Source: Paenibacillus sp. YPG26
GTDB taxonomy: Bacteria; Bacillota; Bacilli; Paenibacillales; Paenibacillaceae
Assembly (NCBI RefSeq): GCF_023704175.1
Contig: NZ_CP084530.1
Location: forward strand, 3,902,666-3,966,665
Reading direction: 5' to 3'
Length of the DNA stretch: 64,000 bases
Below, one piece after another: positions 56,823 through 64,000 of this stretch (the first letter of the stretch is position 1; each line of letters starts with the position of its first letter). The translations under genes were made by a program, and so were the position numbers. The notes beneath the pieces are model-generated. The model did not search any database, was not told the origin of the DNA, and saw only the letters and a list, made by a program, of their open reading frames with translations.

Positions 56823-57173
56823 TCAGGAACGCGAAGTCCTTGTAAGGCCTGCCTTTCGGAGCGCATGGAGCACGCTTTTCTCGAGCTCTTTATACTCCAT
56901 AGATACAGCACCTTTTCTTACAATAAAAATGATGTCCACATGATCCCGGATTTCGCTCTTATGCAGCCTCACAATCTCCTTGATCAAGCGCCTCATCCGG
57001 TTGCGGACTACCGCATTACCTATCTTCTTGCTTACAGAAATTCCAAGACGGAACTGTTCAACATTATTCTTCACAGACCAATAGACCACCAGCTGGCGGT
57101 TAGCAAAAGACTTGCCATAACGATACACCCGTCCAAAATCAGCCCGGTTTCTTAAACGCAGTTTCTTATGCAC
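56823..57173 (-). CDS. rnpA: ribonuclease P protein component
   Basis: 116 aa from a GTG that has AAGGAG seven bases upstream; the longer in-frame start eight codons earlier would overlap that ribosome site. RNase P signature RNRMRRLIKEIVRLH, the KLRLRNRADFGRVYRYGKSFANR N-terminus and the basic character are typical. It binds the pre-tRNA leader in the holoenzyme. Next to rpmH as in nearly all bacteria. Confidence 0.98.
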   Translation of the reverse strand: MHKKLRLRNRADFGRVYRYGKSFANRQLVVYWSVKNNVEQFRLGISVSKKIGNAVVRNRMRRLIKEIVRLHKSEIRDHVDIIFIVRKGAVSMEYKELEKSVLHALRKAGLTRTSRS

Positions 57174-57297
57174 GACAAATCTCCTTGGAATGCACACCTA
57201 ATTTATAGATGAGATGTACCTTTAACTTTCTTGCATGGTCTCAAATTACGCCTTCTTATGAAAAAAAGACCACCGCAGTGGTCTTCACGCGTATCAT

Positions 57298-57432
57298 TTA
57301 CGCACTAAGTACTTTTCTACCCTTCAGACGGCGAGCAGCCAACACCTTGCGGCCGTTTTTTGTGCTCATTCTCTTACGGAAACCGTGAACCTTACTACGT
57401 TTGCTCACATTCGGTTTGAAAGTCGGTTTCAT
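57298..57432 (-). CDS. rpmH: 50S ribosomal protein L34
   Basis: 44 aa. [18 protein letters not shown] followed by [26 protein letters not shown] is an unmistakable L34. Ribosome site GAGGGGG precedes the ATG. Normally this gene borders dnaA directly; here more than 6 kb intervene. Confidence 0.99.
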   Translation of the reverse strand: MKPTFKPNVSKRSKVHGFRKRMSTKNGRKVLAARRLKGRKVLSA

Positions 57433-57571
57433 ATATTGCACCCCCTCACAGGATTACTGTCTTCTTCTTACTATATTTCACCGCAGAAAAAGCCTTTTTA
57501 CATTTAACCACGAAATGCTTATAAAGTCAACCAAAGCTCCCTACTTTCAAGCAAAGAATTTAACTCCATTC

Positions 57572-57654
57572 GGTGGATAACTTCACCGCGGAATCACTTA
57601 TCCACAATAAAAAGTCAAATAACTGAGATAAATGATTTATACACATGTGCATAA
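57572..57654. other. DnaA-box cluster beside rpmH
   Basis: Three exact DnaA boxes: TTATCCACA (57598-57606), TTATACACA (57637-57645) and, directly abutting on the other strand, TTATGCACA (57646-57654). A one-mismatch box TTATCCACC lies at 57572-57580, minus strand. The surroundings are A/T-rich. This is the rpmH side of the original origin region. Confidence 0.85.
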
Positions 57655-57736
57655 TTATTTTTAGAATAATCAGAGCTACTTATACCCCAAAATTCGTTAG
57701 GGAAAAAATACCTTATGATATCGCTTACATTTTAAG

Positions 57737-57765
57737 TTTACATCCCCCCAGTTCTCGGTTAATAT
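57737..57765 (+). promoter_or_regulatory. putative gnt promoter
   Basis: TTTACA (57737-57742), 17-bp spacer, TAATAT (57760-57765), immediately before the gnt operator. Confidence 0.5.
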
Positions 57766-57782
57766 AAGTTGTATACAAGTAT
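57765..57782. promoter_or_regulatory. GntR operator
   Basis: TTGTATACAAGTAT (57769-57782) equals the last 14 bases of the Bacillus subtilis gnt operator (ATACTTGTATACAAGTAT). The left arm is less conserved. Located just downstream of the putative -10 box, as in Bacillus, so GntR would block initiation until gluconate binds. Confidence 0.75.
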
Positions 57783-57913
57783 ACTTCTTGTTCTAAAGGA
57801 GATGATCTTTAGCGATCAGCAGGAAGATTCCTAGAACCCGCTCACGTAACTGTGCTAAGATCGAGATATGCGTTTAATAACGTACACTCGAATTTTTGAT
57901 AGGAGAGTTATGG

Positions 57914-58594
57914 ATGATGCATTATCCTTCTTCGTGGCTCCAAGGAGCTTCCCTGGGTGAATCGATCGCTTGTGAACTCAGATTGCAAATTATAAAGGGT
58001 ACAATAAAACCTGGTGAAGTCCTATCCGAGAACCGCATTGCGGCGGATTTTGGCACAAGCAGGTCCCCTGTTCGTGAAGCAATTAGAACGCTTTCGAGTG
58101 AAGGGCTCATTCGGTTAGAGCGAATGGGAGCTGTAGTGCTGGGGCTCAGCCTCAAGGATGTGGAAGAATTGTACGATGTGCGCTATCTAATAGAAAGCTT
58201 CGTACAGCAGCGGCTGCCGAGAATGAAGTTAACGGGCCTGCTTCCTTCATTAAAGCAGACGATTGACAAGATGGAGCTTGCCGCCAGACATCGGGACGTT
58301 GTAGATTTCTCGTTTCAGGATTTATCATTTCACGAAGCCATGATCCTGGAGGCCGATCACACTCGGATTCTCCACCTTTGGAAGAGCATTCGGCATATCG
58401 TGATGACCGTCATGCTGGTCACTACCGAGGAGGTATTCTCTGAGGGGGATGACAAGGTTCAATTTGTAGTAAATAAACACAGGATCCTAATTGAGGGACT
58501 TGAATCCAAGAACCCGGGCCGTATTGAAGATGTAGTTCGTGAATACTTCTCGGATTCCCGCACCACTCTTCATCACAGCTTCCCTAGTCAATAG
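57914..58594 (+). CDS. gntR: gluconate operon repressor, GntR family
   Basis: 226 aa. Winged helix (about 15-80) with ELRLQIIKGTIKPGEVLSENRIAADFGTSRSPVREAIRTLSSEGLI, then an FCD ligand domain (LYDVRYLIESF, then DLSFHEAMILEADHTRILHLW with metal-binding His). Start is the ATG after TAGGAGAG. First gene of gntR-gntP-gntK; an operator of the known GntR type sits upstream, supporting the assignment. Confidence 0.93.
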   Translation: MMHYPSSWLQGASLGESIACELRLQIIKGTIKPGEVLSENRIAADFGTSRSPVREAIRTLSSEGLIRLERMGAVVLGLSLKDVEELYDVRYLIESFVQQRLPRMKLTGLLPSLKQTIDKMELAARHRDVVDFSFQDLSFHEAMILEADHTRILHLWKSIRHIVMTVMLVTTEEVFSEGDDKVQFVVNKHRILIEGLESKNPGRIEDVVREYFSDSRTTLHHSFPSQ

Positions 58595-58737
58595 CAGCCA
58601 GATGGAATGAGCTAATTTAATATTTAGTTCCAGTCCATATTGCAGAAGCATCAGCTTCTCTTCGCTCAACTTGTCGACAAGTACACAGCATAAGTAATAT
58701 CAGAATAGCTAATCTTATTAATACGAATGGGTAATAA

Positions 58738-58753
58738 TTGTAAGCGCTTTTAA
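58738..58753. promoter_or_regulatory. catabolite-responsive element (cre) before gntP
   Basis: TTGTAAGCGCTTTTAA matches the CcpA cre consensus WTGNAANCGNWNNCW closely apart from the terminal C. It lies 27 bp before the gntP start, suggesting glucose repression of transport. Confidence 0.65.
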
Positions 58754-58779
58754 GTTATAACAAAGAGGAGCACTACTAC

Positions 58780-60141
58780 ATGAATAGCATCTTCGGGTTG
58801 AGTCATAATGTTACATTGTTAATATGGACGCTTATCACCATCGTTTTCCTAATTGTTCTGATCTCCAAATATAAATGGAATCCATTCGTTACTCTGCTAA
58901 TATCGGCATTAATGCTCGGGCTGCTTGCCGGTATGAAGCCTGAAGAGGTCATTAAATCTCTGACCGGAGGTCTTGGTGGAACCCTAGGGACTATCGCGAT
59001 TGTCATTGGGCTTGGTACCATGCTCGGCAAAATGATGGCTGAATCCGGCGGCGCTGAGCAGATTGCTACAACTTTGCTTAACAGATTCGGGGAGAAAAGA
59101 GTTCACTGGGCTATGATGTTCGTTGGATTCATTGTTGGTATTCCCGTCTTTTTTGAAGTCGGCGTTATTCTCTTGATTCCTATCGTATTTACGGTCGCCA
59201 AGAAGACCAAGATGTCCCTGCTTCAAATCGGGATTCCGATCCTCGCCGGTCTGTCTACGGTTCATGGATTGGTACCCCCGCATCCAGCTCCAATGATCGC
59301 TATTGACGCTTATAAGGCGGATCTTGGCAAGACTCTTCTTTACTCTATTCTGGTGGGTCTGCCTGTAGCTATCTTCGCGGGTCCCCTATTCGGTAAATAT
59401 ATTGGAAAACGTATCAAGGTTGAGCCGCCTGCGAAATTGGCTGAACAGTTCGCGCTTAAGAGTGACCGGGGTCTTCCTGGCTTTGGGATTACGCTGTTCA
59501 CCATCCTTCTTCCTGTAATCTTGATGCTGATCGGGTCTGTAGCCAATATTTTGGATCCCAAGGCAGTGTATGGCTTCACCCGCTTCTGTGAATTTATCGG
59601 TCATGAAATTATCGCCCTGCTTATCGCAGCGGTCTTCTCCTTCTTTTCACTAGGCTTTGCGAGAAAATTCTCCAAAGAAGATATCAGCAAGTTCACCAGC
59701 GAATGCCTGGCCCCAACAGCAACGATCATCTTAATTATTGGTGCGGGTGGTGCATTCAAGCAGGTTCTGATTAACAGTGGTGTAGGAAATGCGATTGCCG
59801 AAATGGCAACCAGCGCTCATATTAACGTAATCCTGTTCGCCTGGCTTGTAGCTGCACTAATTCGTGTGGCAACTGGCTCAGCTACTGTAGCTATGACTAC
59901 AGCCGCAGGCATTGTAGCTCCCGTATTGGCCCTGACTCCAGGTGCCAACGTAGAACTAGTCGTACTTGCGACCGGTGCCGGCTCGATTATTTTGTCACAT
60001 GTGAATGACGCGGGCTTCTGGATGGTTAAAGAGTTCTTCAATATGACCGTGCCTCAGACGCTGAAGTCATGGACGGTGATGGAGACCCTGCTATCTGTTA
60101 TGGGACTTGTTCTCATTCTAATCCTCAGCGCCTTCTTGTAA
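58780..60141 (+). CDS. gntP: gluconate:H+ symporter
   Basis: 453 aa hydrophobic protein of the GntP family with about 12-14 membrane segments. Family stretches include GGLGGTLGTIAIVIGLGTMLGKMMAESGGAEQIA, VGIPVFFEVGVILLIPI, HGLVPPHPAPMIAI and NDAGFWMVKEFFNMTVPQTLKSW. It imports gluconate or a related aldonate. The ATG has GAGGAG upstream. Between gntR and gntK. Confidence 0.96.
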   Translation: MNSIFGLSHNVTLLIWTLITIVFLIVLISKYKWNPFVTLLISALMLGLLAGMKPEEVIKSLTGGLGGTLGTIAIVIGLGTMLGKMMAESGGAEQIATTLLNRFGEKRVHWAMMFVGFIVGIPVFFEVGVILLIPIVFTVAKKTKMSLLQIGIPILAGLSTVHGLVPPHPAPMIAIDAYKADLGKTLLYSILVGLPVAIFAGPLFGKYIGKRIKVEPPAKLAEQFALKSDRGLPGFGITLFTILLPVILMLIGSVANILDPKAVYGFTRFCEFIGHEIIALLIAAVFSFFSLGFARKFSKEDISKFTSECLAPTATIILIIGAGGAFKQVLINSGVGNAIAEMATSAHINVILFAWLVAALIRVATGSATVAMTTAAGIVAPVLALTPGANVELVVLATGAGSIILSHVNDAGFWMVKEFFNMTVPQTLKSWTVMETLLSVMGLVLILILSAFL

Positions 60142-60171
60142 GGCGCAGCCATACAGAAAGAAGGTACACAC

Positions 60172-61716
60172 ATGAATTTCATCAACTATATGATAGGCAT
60201 CGATATGGGTACGACCAGCACGAAGGCGGTACTTTTTGAAGAGAACGGAAGGGTTGTTACCTCGGCAACCAACGAGTACCCGCTGTACACGCCCACTTCC
60301 TCTGTGGCTGAACAAGATCCTGAGCAGATCTTTAAGGCTGTGTTGGATTCCGTTCGACAGGTGATGGTGAAAAGCGGAGTAAGGCCGGAACAAATTATGT
60401 TTGCAGCTTTCAGCTCCGCGATGCACAGTGTCATTGCTGTCGACGGGAACGGCGCGCCGTTAACCGCATGCATTACCTGGGCAGACAACCGTAGTGCGCC
60501 CTGGGCGGCCAAGCTCAAGCATGAAATGGGCGGCCATGAGATCTATTTGCGGACAGGGACACCGGTCCATCCGATGTCCCCCCTCACCAAGCTAATCTGG
60601 CTGCGTGAGGAGCATCCTGAAATTTTCAGCCGCACAAGTAAATTTATATCTATTAAAGAGTACGTAACGGCCAAGCTATTCCATGAATACGTGGTTGACC
60701 ATTCCATCGCTTCATCCACCGGGCTGCTGAACCTGGAGCAGCTCGATTGGGATGAAGGAGCGCTGCGTGCAGCAGGAATTACGAAAGATCGTCTGTCGCA
60801 GCTTGTACCGACGACTTACAAGCTGGACAAGCTGGATCCAATATATGCAGGGGTGATGGGTTTGCTGCCATCAACCCCTTTTGTCATCGGAGCCAGTGAC
60901 GGAGTACTCTCCAACTTAGGTGTAAATGCTATAGAGCCGGGTGTATTAGCTGCAACCATCGGCACAAGCGGGGCAATCCGAACGGTTGTAGACAAGCCTG
61001 TTACCGATCCGAAAGGAAGAACCTTCTGTTATGCTCTAACCGACAAGCAGTGGGTGATTGGCGGCCCGGTTAATAACGGCGGAATGATCTTCCGCTGGGT
61101 TCGTGACGAGTTCGCCGCTTCTGAGGTTGAGACTGCCAAGAGACTCGGAATCAACCCTTATGATGTCCTAACCAAAATTGCCGAGAGAGTGCGTCCCGGC
61201 TCTGATGGCCTGCTCTTCCACCCTTATTTGACAGGGGAGAGAGCTCCGCTGTGGAACCCGGATGCCCGTGGTTCCTTCTTCGGTCTGACTCTTCATCACA
61301 AGAAGGAGCATATGGTTCGTTCCGTGCTAGAGGGCGTTATCTTCAATATGTATACCGTCCTGCTGGCCATGAAGGAGCAGATGGTACCTTCCGTCATACA
61401 AGCTACAGGCGGCTTCGCCAGATCGCCCATTTGGCGTCAGATGATGGCGGATATTTTTGACCAGGAAGTGATCGTGCCGGAGAGCTTCGAGAGCTCCTGT
61501 CTTGGCGCGGTAGTGCTTGGACTCTATGCGCTGGGTAAGGTCGACTCCCTATCCATCGTCTCAACCATGGTAGGCCCTACTCATCGCCACAAGCCGATCC
61601 ACGAGAACGTGGAGATGTACCAGGAGCTTCTGCCGATCTATATACGTATCTCTCGTAATCTGGAGGAAGAGTATGCAGCCATATCCAAGATTCAGCGGAG
61701 AATCCTGGACAAATAA
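60172..61716 (+). CDS. gntK: gluconokinase (FGGY family)
   Basis: 514 aa. N-terminal phosphate loop IGIDMGTTSTKAVLF, central WADNRSAPWA and hydrophobic core, catalytic GASDGVLSNLGVNAI region, and the C-terminal FGGY pattern ATGGFARSPIWRQMMADIF then ESFESSCLGAVVLGLYALG. It phosphorylates gluconate to 6-phosphogluconate. No 6-phosphogluconate dehydrogenase gene (gntZ) follows, unlike in Bacillus subtilis. A terminator cassette follows. Confidence 0.95.
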   Translation: MNFINYMIGIDMGTTSTKAVLFEENGRVVTSATNEYPLYTPTSSVAEQDPEQIFKAVLDSVRQVMVKSGVRPEQIMFAAFSSAMHSVIAVDGNGAPLTACITWADNRSAPWAAKLKHEMGGHEIYLRTGTPVHPMSPLTKLIWLREEHPEIFSRTSKFISIKEYVTAKLFHEYVVDHSIASSTGLLNLEQLDWDEGALRAAGITKDRLSQLVPTTYKLDKLDPIYAGVMGLLPSTPFVIGASDGVLSNLGVNAIEPGVLAATIGTSGAIRTVVDKPVTDPKGRTFCYALTDKQWVIGGPVNNGGMIFRWVRDEFAASEVETAKRLGINPYDVLTKIAERVRPGSDGLLFHPYLTGERAPLWNPDARGSFFGLTLHHKKEHMVRSVLEGVIFNMYTVLLAMKEQMVPSVIQATGGFARSPIWRQMMADIFDQEVIVPESFESSCLGAVVLGLYALGKVDSLSIVSTMVGPTHRHKPIHENVEMYQELLPIYIRISRNLEEEYAAISKIQRRILDK

Positions 61717-61736
61717 TGATAATCTTGGCTGTGTCT

Positions 61737-61851
61737 AACTGAAAATCGAACGATTTTCAGGAGATTTTTAGCTCAAAAATGAGCCTTTATATATCGAACA
61801 AGGACAACCGGCTGAACCCGATGAACTGGGGGCAGGCGGTTTATTTTTTTT
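61737..61851 (+). terminator. three-hairpin terminator cassette, copy 1
   Basis: It consists of CTGAAAATCG-AA-CGATTTTCAG (61739-61760), GCTCA-AAAA-TGAGC (about 61770), and a terminator AACCGGCTG..CAGGCGGTT (one mismatch) followed by TTTATTTTTTTT. It ends the gnt operon. A near copy lies at 63517. Confidence 0.8.
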
Positions 61852-62017
61852 GAGTAGGACTAAGGACAAAGACCAGCATAGTCAGACTTTTCTACCCCAC
61901 TCATAAATGCGTCAAAGCTCATAGCTTATTTGGGTCCCGGCGCACCTGTTAACCAACCAGGTTATCCAGCACAATGGAATTGTATGACATTACCAATTCG
62001 AGGAGGGATCGGGATTG

Positions 62018-63514
62018 ATGGGTGTTTTGCAAAAGTATGGGAAGCTGTTCACCGCAGCATGCCTGGGACTCAGTCTTTGGACAGGACAAGCAGGTTCAAG
62101 TTACGCAGCCTCAAGTTCACCGGTGTTGGAGAAGGAATGGACTCAATTCTATGGAGATCCGGCTAATTACAATGAGTACACTAATGTAGCTCCAACCGCC
62201 GACGGGGGAAGTGTCATTCTTGGTTACACTACCAAACGGGACGGTTACCTGACGAAGGTATATGTAGTCAAGACGGACAAGGACGGCAGGGTGGAATGGG
62301 AGAACGAGTACTTTGAGGATCAATATGATACAGAAGCTGTATATGGATACAACATTCAGCAATCTAAAGATGGCGGATATCTCATAAGCGGGGCAGTTAA
62401 GGATGATAGTGGAGGCAAGTTTGTATATCGAGCCTATCTGCTCAAGCTTTCAGCCTCGGGACAGCGAGAGTGGGGGCAAATGTATGGAAAGGGTGTGGGT
62501 AATTCGATCAATGAAGTCAGGGAGACTAAGGATGGGGGTTACATCGTCACCACCTCCACTTATAATGTGTCGGATACAGCTCCCGCCAATATTATAAAGG
62601 TAAGTGCTAATGGAACGAAGGAATGGGAGCATTATTTCAGGTATAACGAACTCGAGGAATTCAGTGATGATCAATATTTCAGCAACGCTATAGAGAGTGA
62701 GGATGGAGGCTACTGGGCTATAGGCAGGACACGGCTTGCTCAGGATGCACGAGGTTATCCTTTACTGGTCAAATATGATGCTGCTGGACAAGTGCAATTC
62801 AAACGAACCAAAGTGACTAACGATTGGGGAAGATCAACTTTCTATGAAATCGAGAAGGCTCCGGAAGGCGACGGATATGTACTGCTCAATCCGGATGGAC
62901 TTTGGAAGATTGATAAACAAGGGCAGACGGTATGGAACAAGAAACTGGCTGATACTACACCGGAGCTAAAAGACGCTACTTTCTACGAGCTGAAACCCTC
63001 TTCCACTGGATTCCTTATATCAGGCACAAACAAGGTTACAAAAGCTGATGTGACCCTGAACATTAATTCCAAAGGAGCCATCCTTGACGTAGTGACTCAA
63101 GAAATTCCCGAACTTCCCTCCAAATCTGTACGATCTGTAATTCCTGGGGGAGGACTGCTGGTGTTAAGTAGTAGTGAAGGCGCAACCCATTTAGTGCTGA
63201 GCAGGTACAAATCAGTCTCCCCGAATGAAGGTCCTGGAGGCGGCGAGATCAGCTTTTACTTGGATTCCGATGAATACTCCATTACGGTGGATCATACCTT
63301 TGATGTAAATGCGATGCTCAAAAAACCAGACGGCACGACCCTTCCCGTTACTAACGATACCCGGTTCACCATAGAGCATCCGGACATTGTCTCGATTGAC
63401 GATCAAGGCAACATCACCGGACTGGCTCCAGGTCTTACGAAGATTACTGCGGAATACCAGGGACACAAGGCTTACGCTACAGTACTGGTCGTCCGTCCAT
63501 ATCTGCCGAACTAG
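62018..63514 (+). CDS. secreted protein with propeller-like repeats and a C-terminal Ig-like (BIG2) domain
   Basis: 498 aa. A signal peptide (about 1-30, cleaved near SSYAASS) precedes five or six repeats that combine ADGGxxxxG and KxDxxGxxxW patterns (for example KDGGYLISG, KDGGYIVTT, EDGGYWAIG; KTDKDGRVEWE, KLSASGQREWG), typical of beta-propeller outer-surface proteins. A C-terminal BIG2 domain follows (YSITVDHTFDVNA ... NITGLAPGLTKITAEYQGHKAYATVLV). AGGAGGG precedes the start; an in-frame TTG one codon upstream is an equal alternative. No transport or enzyme motif; surface binding or adhesion is guesswork. Confidence 0.85.
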   Translation: MGVLQKYGKLFTAACLGLSLWTGQAGSSYAASSSPVLEKEWTQFYGDPANYNEYTNVAPTADGGSVILGYTTKRDGYLTKVYVVKTDKDGRVEWENEYFEDQYDTEAVYGYNIQQSKDGGYLISGAVKDDSGGKFVYRAYLLKLSASGQREWGQMYGKGVGNSINEVRETKDGGYIVTTSTYNVSDTAPANIIKVSANGTKEWEHYFRYNELEEFSDDQYFSNAIESEDGGYWAIGRTRLAQDARGYPLLVKYDAAGQVQFKRTKVTNDWGRSTFYEIEKAPEGDGYVLLNPDGLWKIDKQGQTVWNKKLADTTPELKDATFYELKPSSTGFLISGTNKVTKADVTLNINSKGAILDVVTQEIPELPSKSVRSVIPGGGLLVLSSSEGATHLVLSRYKSVSPNEGPGGGEISFYLDSDEYSITVDHTFDVNAMLKKPDGTTLPVTNDTRFTIEHPDIVSIDDQGNITGLAPGLTKITAEYQGHKAYATVLVVRPYLPN

Positions 63515-63516
63515 AC

Positions 63517-63628
63517 AACTGAAAATCGAACGATTTTCAGAAAATTTTAGCTGAAAAATGAGCCTTATCTATTGAACAAGCAAAACCGGCTGAACCCGAT
63601 GAACTGGGGACAGCCGGTTTATTTTTTG
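63517..63628 (+). terminator. three-hairpin terminator cassette, copy 2
   Basis: Same order as copy 1: CTGAAAATCG-AA-CGATTTTCAG, a GCTGAAAAATGAGC element (one arm changed), then AACCGGCTG..CAGCCGGTT (perfect 9 bp) and TTTATTTTTT. It follows the secreted-protein gene directly and abuts the first DnaA box of the right-hand cluster. Confidence 0.85.
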
Positions 63629-63636
63629 GCACAACC

Positions 63637-63891
63637 TGTGCATAATTTTTTTTGGTTTTCTACAAGCTCTGTCGAATTTTAAACAATTTATAAACAATAT
63701 GTAGTGGTGTGAATTATATTTATACACAAGTTATTGAATTTGTGGATAAATTCCTGCTTTACGTTGAAATATAACACTTCTTTTGCTATGATTGAATTGT
63801 TTTCTGTGTGAATATCTCAGTTTTTAATATATGTTTATCAACAGCCTGTGGATAAAATTGTGAACAATTTGATTTTATACTTTGTGTATAT
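63637..63891. other. origin region with DnaA-box cluster
   Basis: Exact DnaA boxes: TTATGCACA (63637-63645, minus), TTATACACA (63720-63728, plus), TTATCCACA (63741-63749, minus) and TTATCCACA (63847-63855, minus). One-mismatch boxes: TTATCAACA (63835-63843) and ATATACACA (63883-63891, minus). The region is A/T-rich and lies upstream of the presumed dnaA start, the usual place of the incA/incB boxes in Bacillus. Confidence 0.9.
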
Positions 63892-63984
63892 CCTCCCGTT
63901 TCACTGATTAATGGGGATAATCCCCCCATATTTCAGTTTTTTTCGACATTCCACGCATGGCTTTAACCACAATTGGAAGATTTT

Positions 63985-63991
63985 AAAGGAG
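63985..63991 (+). promoter_or_regulatory. ribosome-binding site of the next gene (presumed dnaA)
   Basis: AAAGGAG nine bases before the window edge implies a start codon at or just after 64001. Given the DnaA boxes and rpmH block, that gene is expected to be dnaA; it is not in the window. Confidence 0.7.
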
Positions 63992-64000
63992 TGACAGTCT

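Noticed and set aside
63533..63547. CodY-like box (ATTTTCAGAAAATT) in the second terminator cassette
   Set aside because: It arises from the hairpin sequence of the cassette, lies after a gene rather than at a promoter, and is not conserved in copy 1.

Overview
The window looks like the left flank of a chromosomal replication origin from a low-to-mid GC Firmicute, most likely a Paenibacillus or close relative. The leftward block rpmH-rnpA-yidC-jag-mnmE-mnmG-rsmG-noc-parA-parB, then yyaC, rpsF-ssb-rpsR, gdpP-rplI-dnaB, purA, walRKHIJ-htrC and rlmH, is the classical Bacillales order to the left of dnaA. DnaA boxes at the right edge are followed by a Shine-Dalgarno sequence for a gene starting just outside the window, which I take to be dnaA. 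The genus is inferred from gene content and protein style; no 16S gene is present.

Layout. 1-8.1 kb is accessory: a Crp/Fnr regulator with a divergent quinone-oxidoreductase-like enzyme, an MFS exporter plus isochorismatase-family hydrolase divergent from a TetR regulator, a MerR/DUF4260 pair with a textbook 19-bp-spacer MerR promoter, and a TetR/SDR divergent pair with an inverted repeat over the SDR -35 box. 8.2-16 kb holds rlmH, a minisatellite in front of a tiny basic protein, a membrane diguanylate cyclase, a CxxH/CxxC mini-protein, and glpD/glpK with a terminator-type leader before glpD. 16.2-23.7 kb is htrC and the WalRK operon. 24-34.9 kb holds an M23/LysM/G5 endopeptidase, purA with two PurR boxes, dnaB-rplI-gdpP-yybS-mazG-like, a CBS protein and an LCP ligase. 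35.3-41.1 kb is an oligopeptide ABC importer. 41.6-47.7 kb contains rpsF-ssb-rpsR, yjzC, a structured non-coding region that I do not recognise, tRNA-Ser(CGA), a DUF951 protein, an MscS channel, a DUF3343 protein, yyaC, a DUF4446 protein and a cysteine-desulfurase-like enzyme. 47.8-57.4 kb is the chromosome segregation and tRNA modification cluster down to rpmH, with two parS sites.

The 57.4-63.6 kb segment is unusual. A gluconate operon (gntR-gntP-gntK) and a secreted Ig-like/propeller protein, all on the plus strand, sit between rpmH and the presumed dnaA. DnaA boxes are found on both sides of them. The secreted-protein gene is bracketed by two near-identical ~112-bp terminator cassettes.

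Almost all genes from 8 kb to 57 kb are on the minus strand, co-directional with a fork leaving the origin at the right edge. The best candidates for something undescribed are the ~310-nt structured RNA at 43248-43556, the split rpmH-dnaA junction, and the duplicated three-hairpin cassette. No IS element, prophage or CRISPR array was seen.
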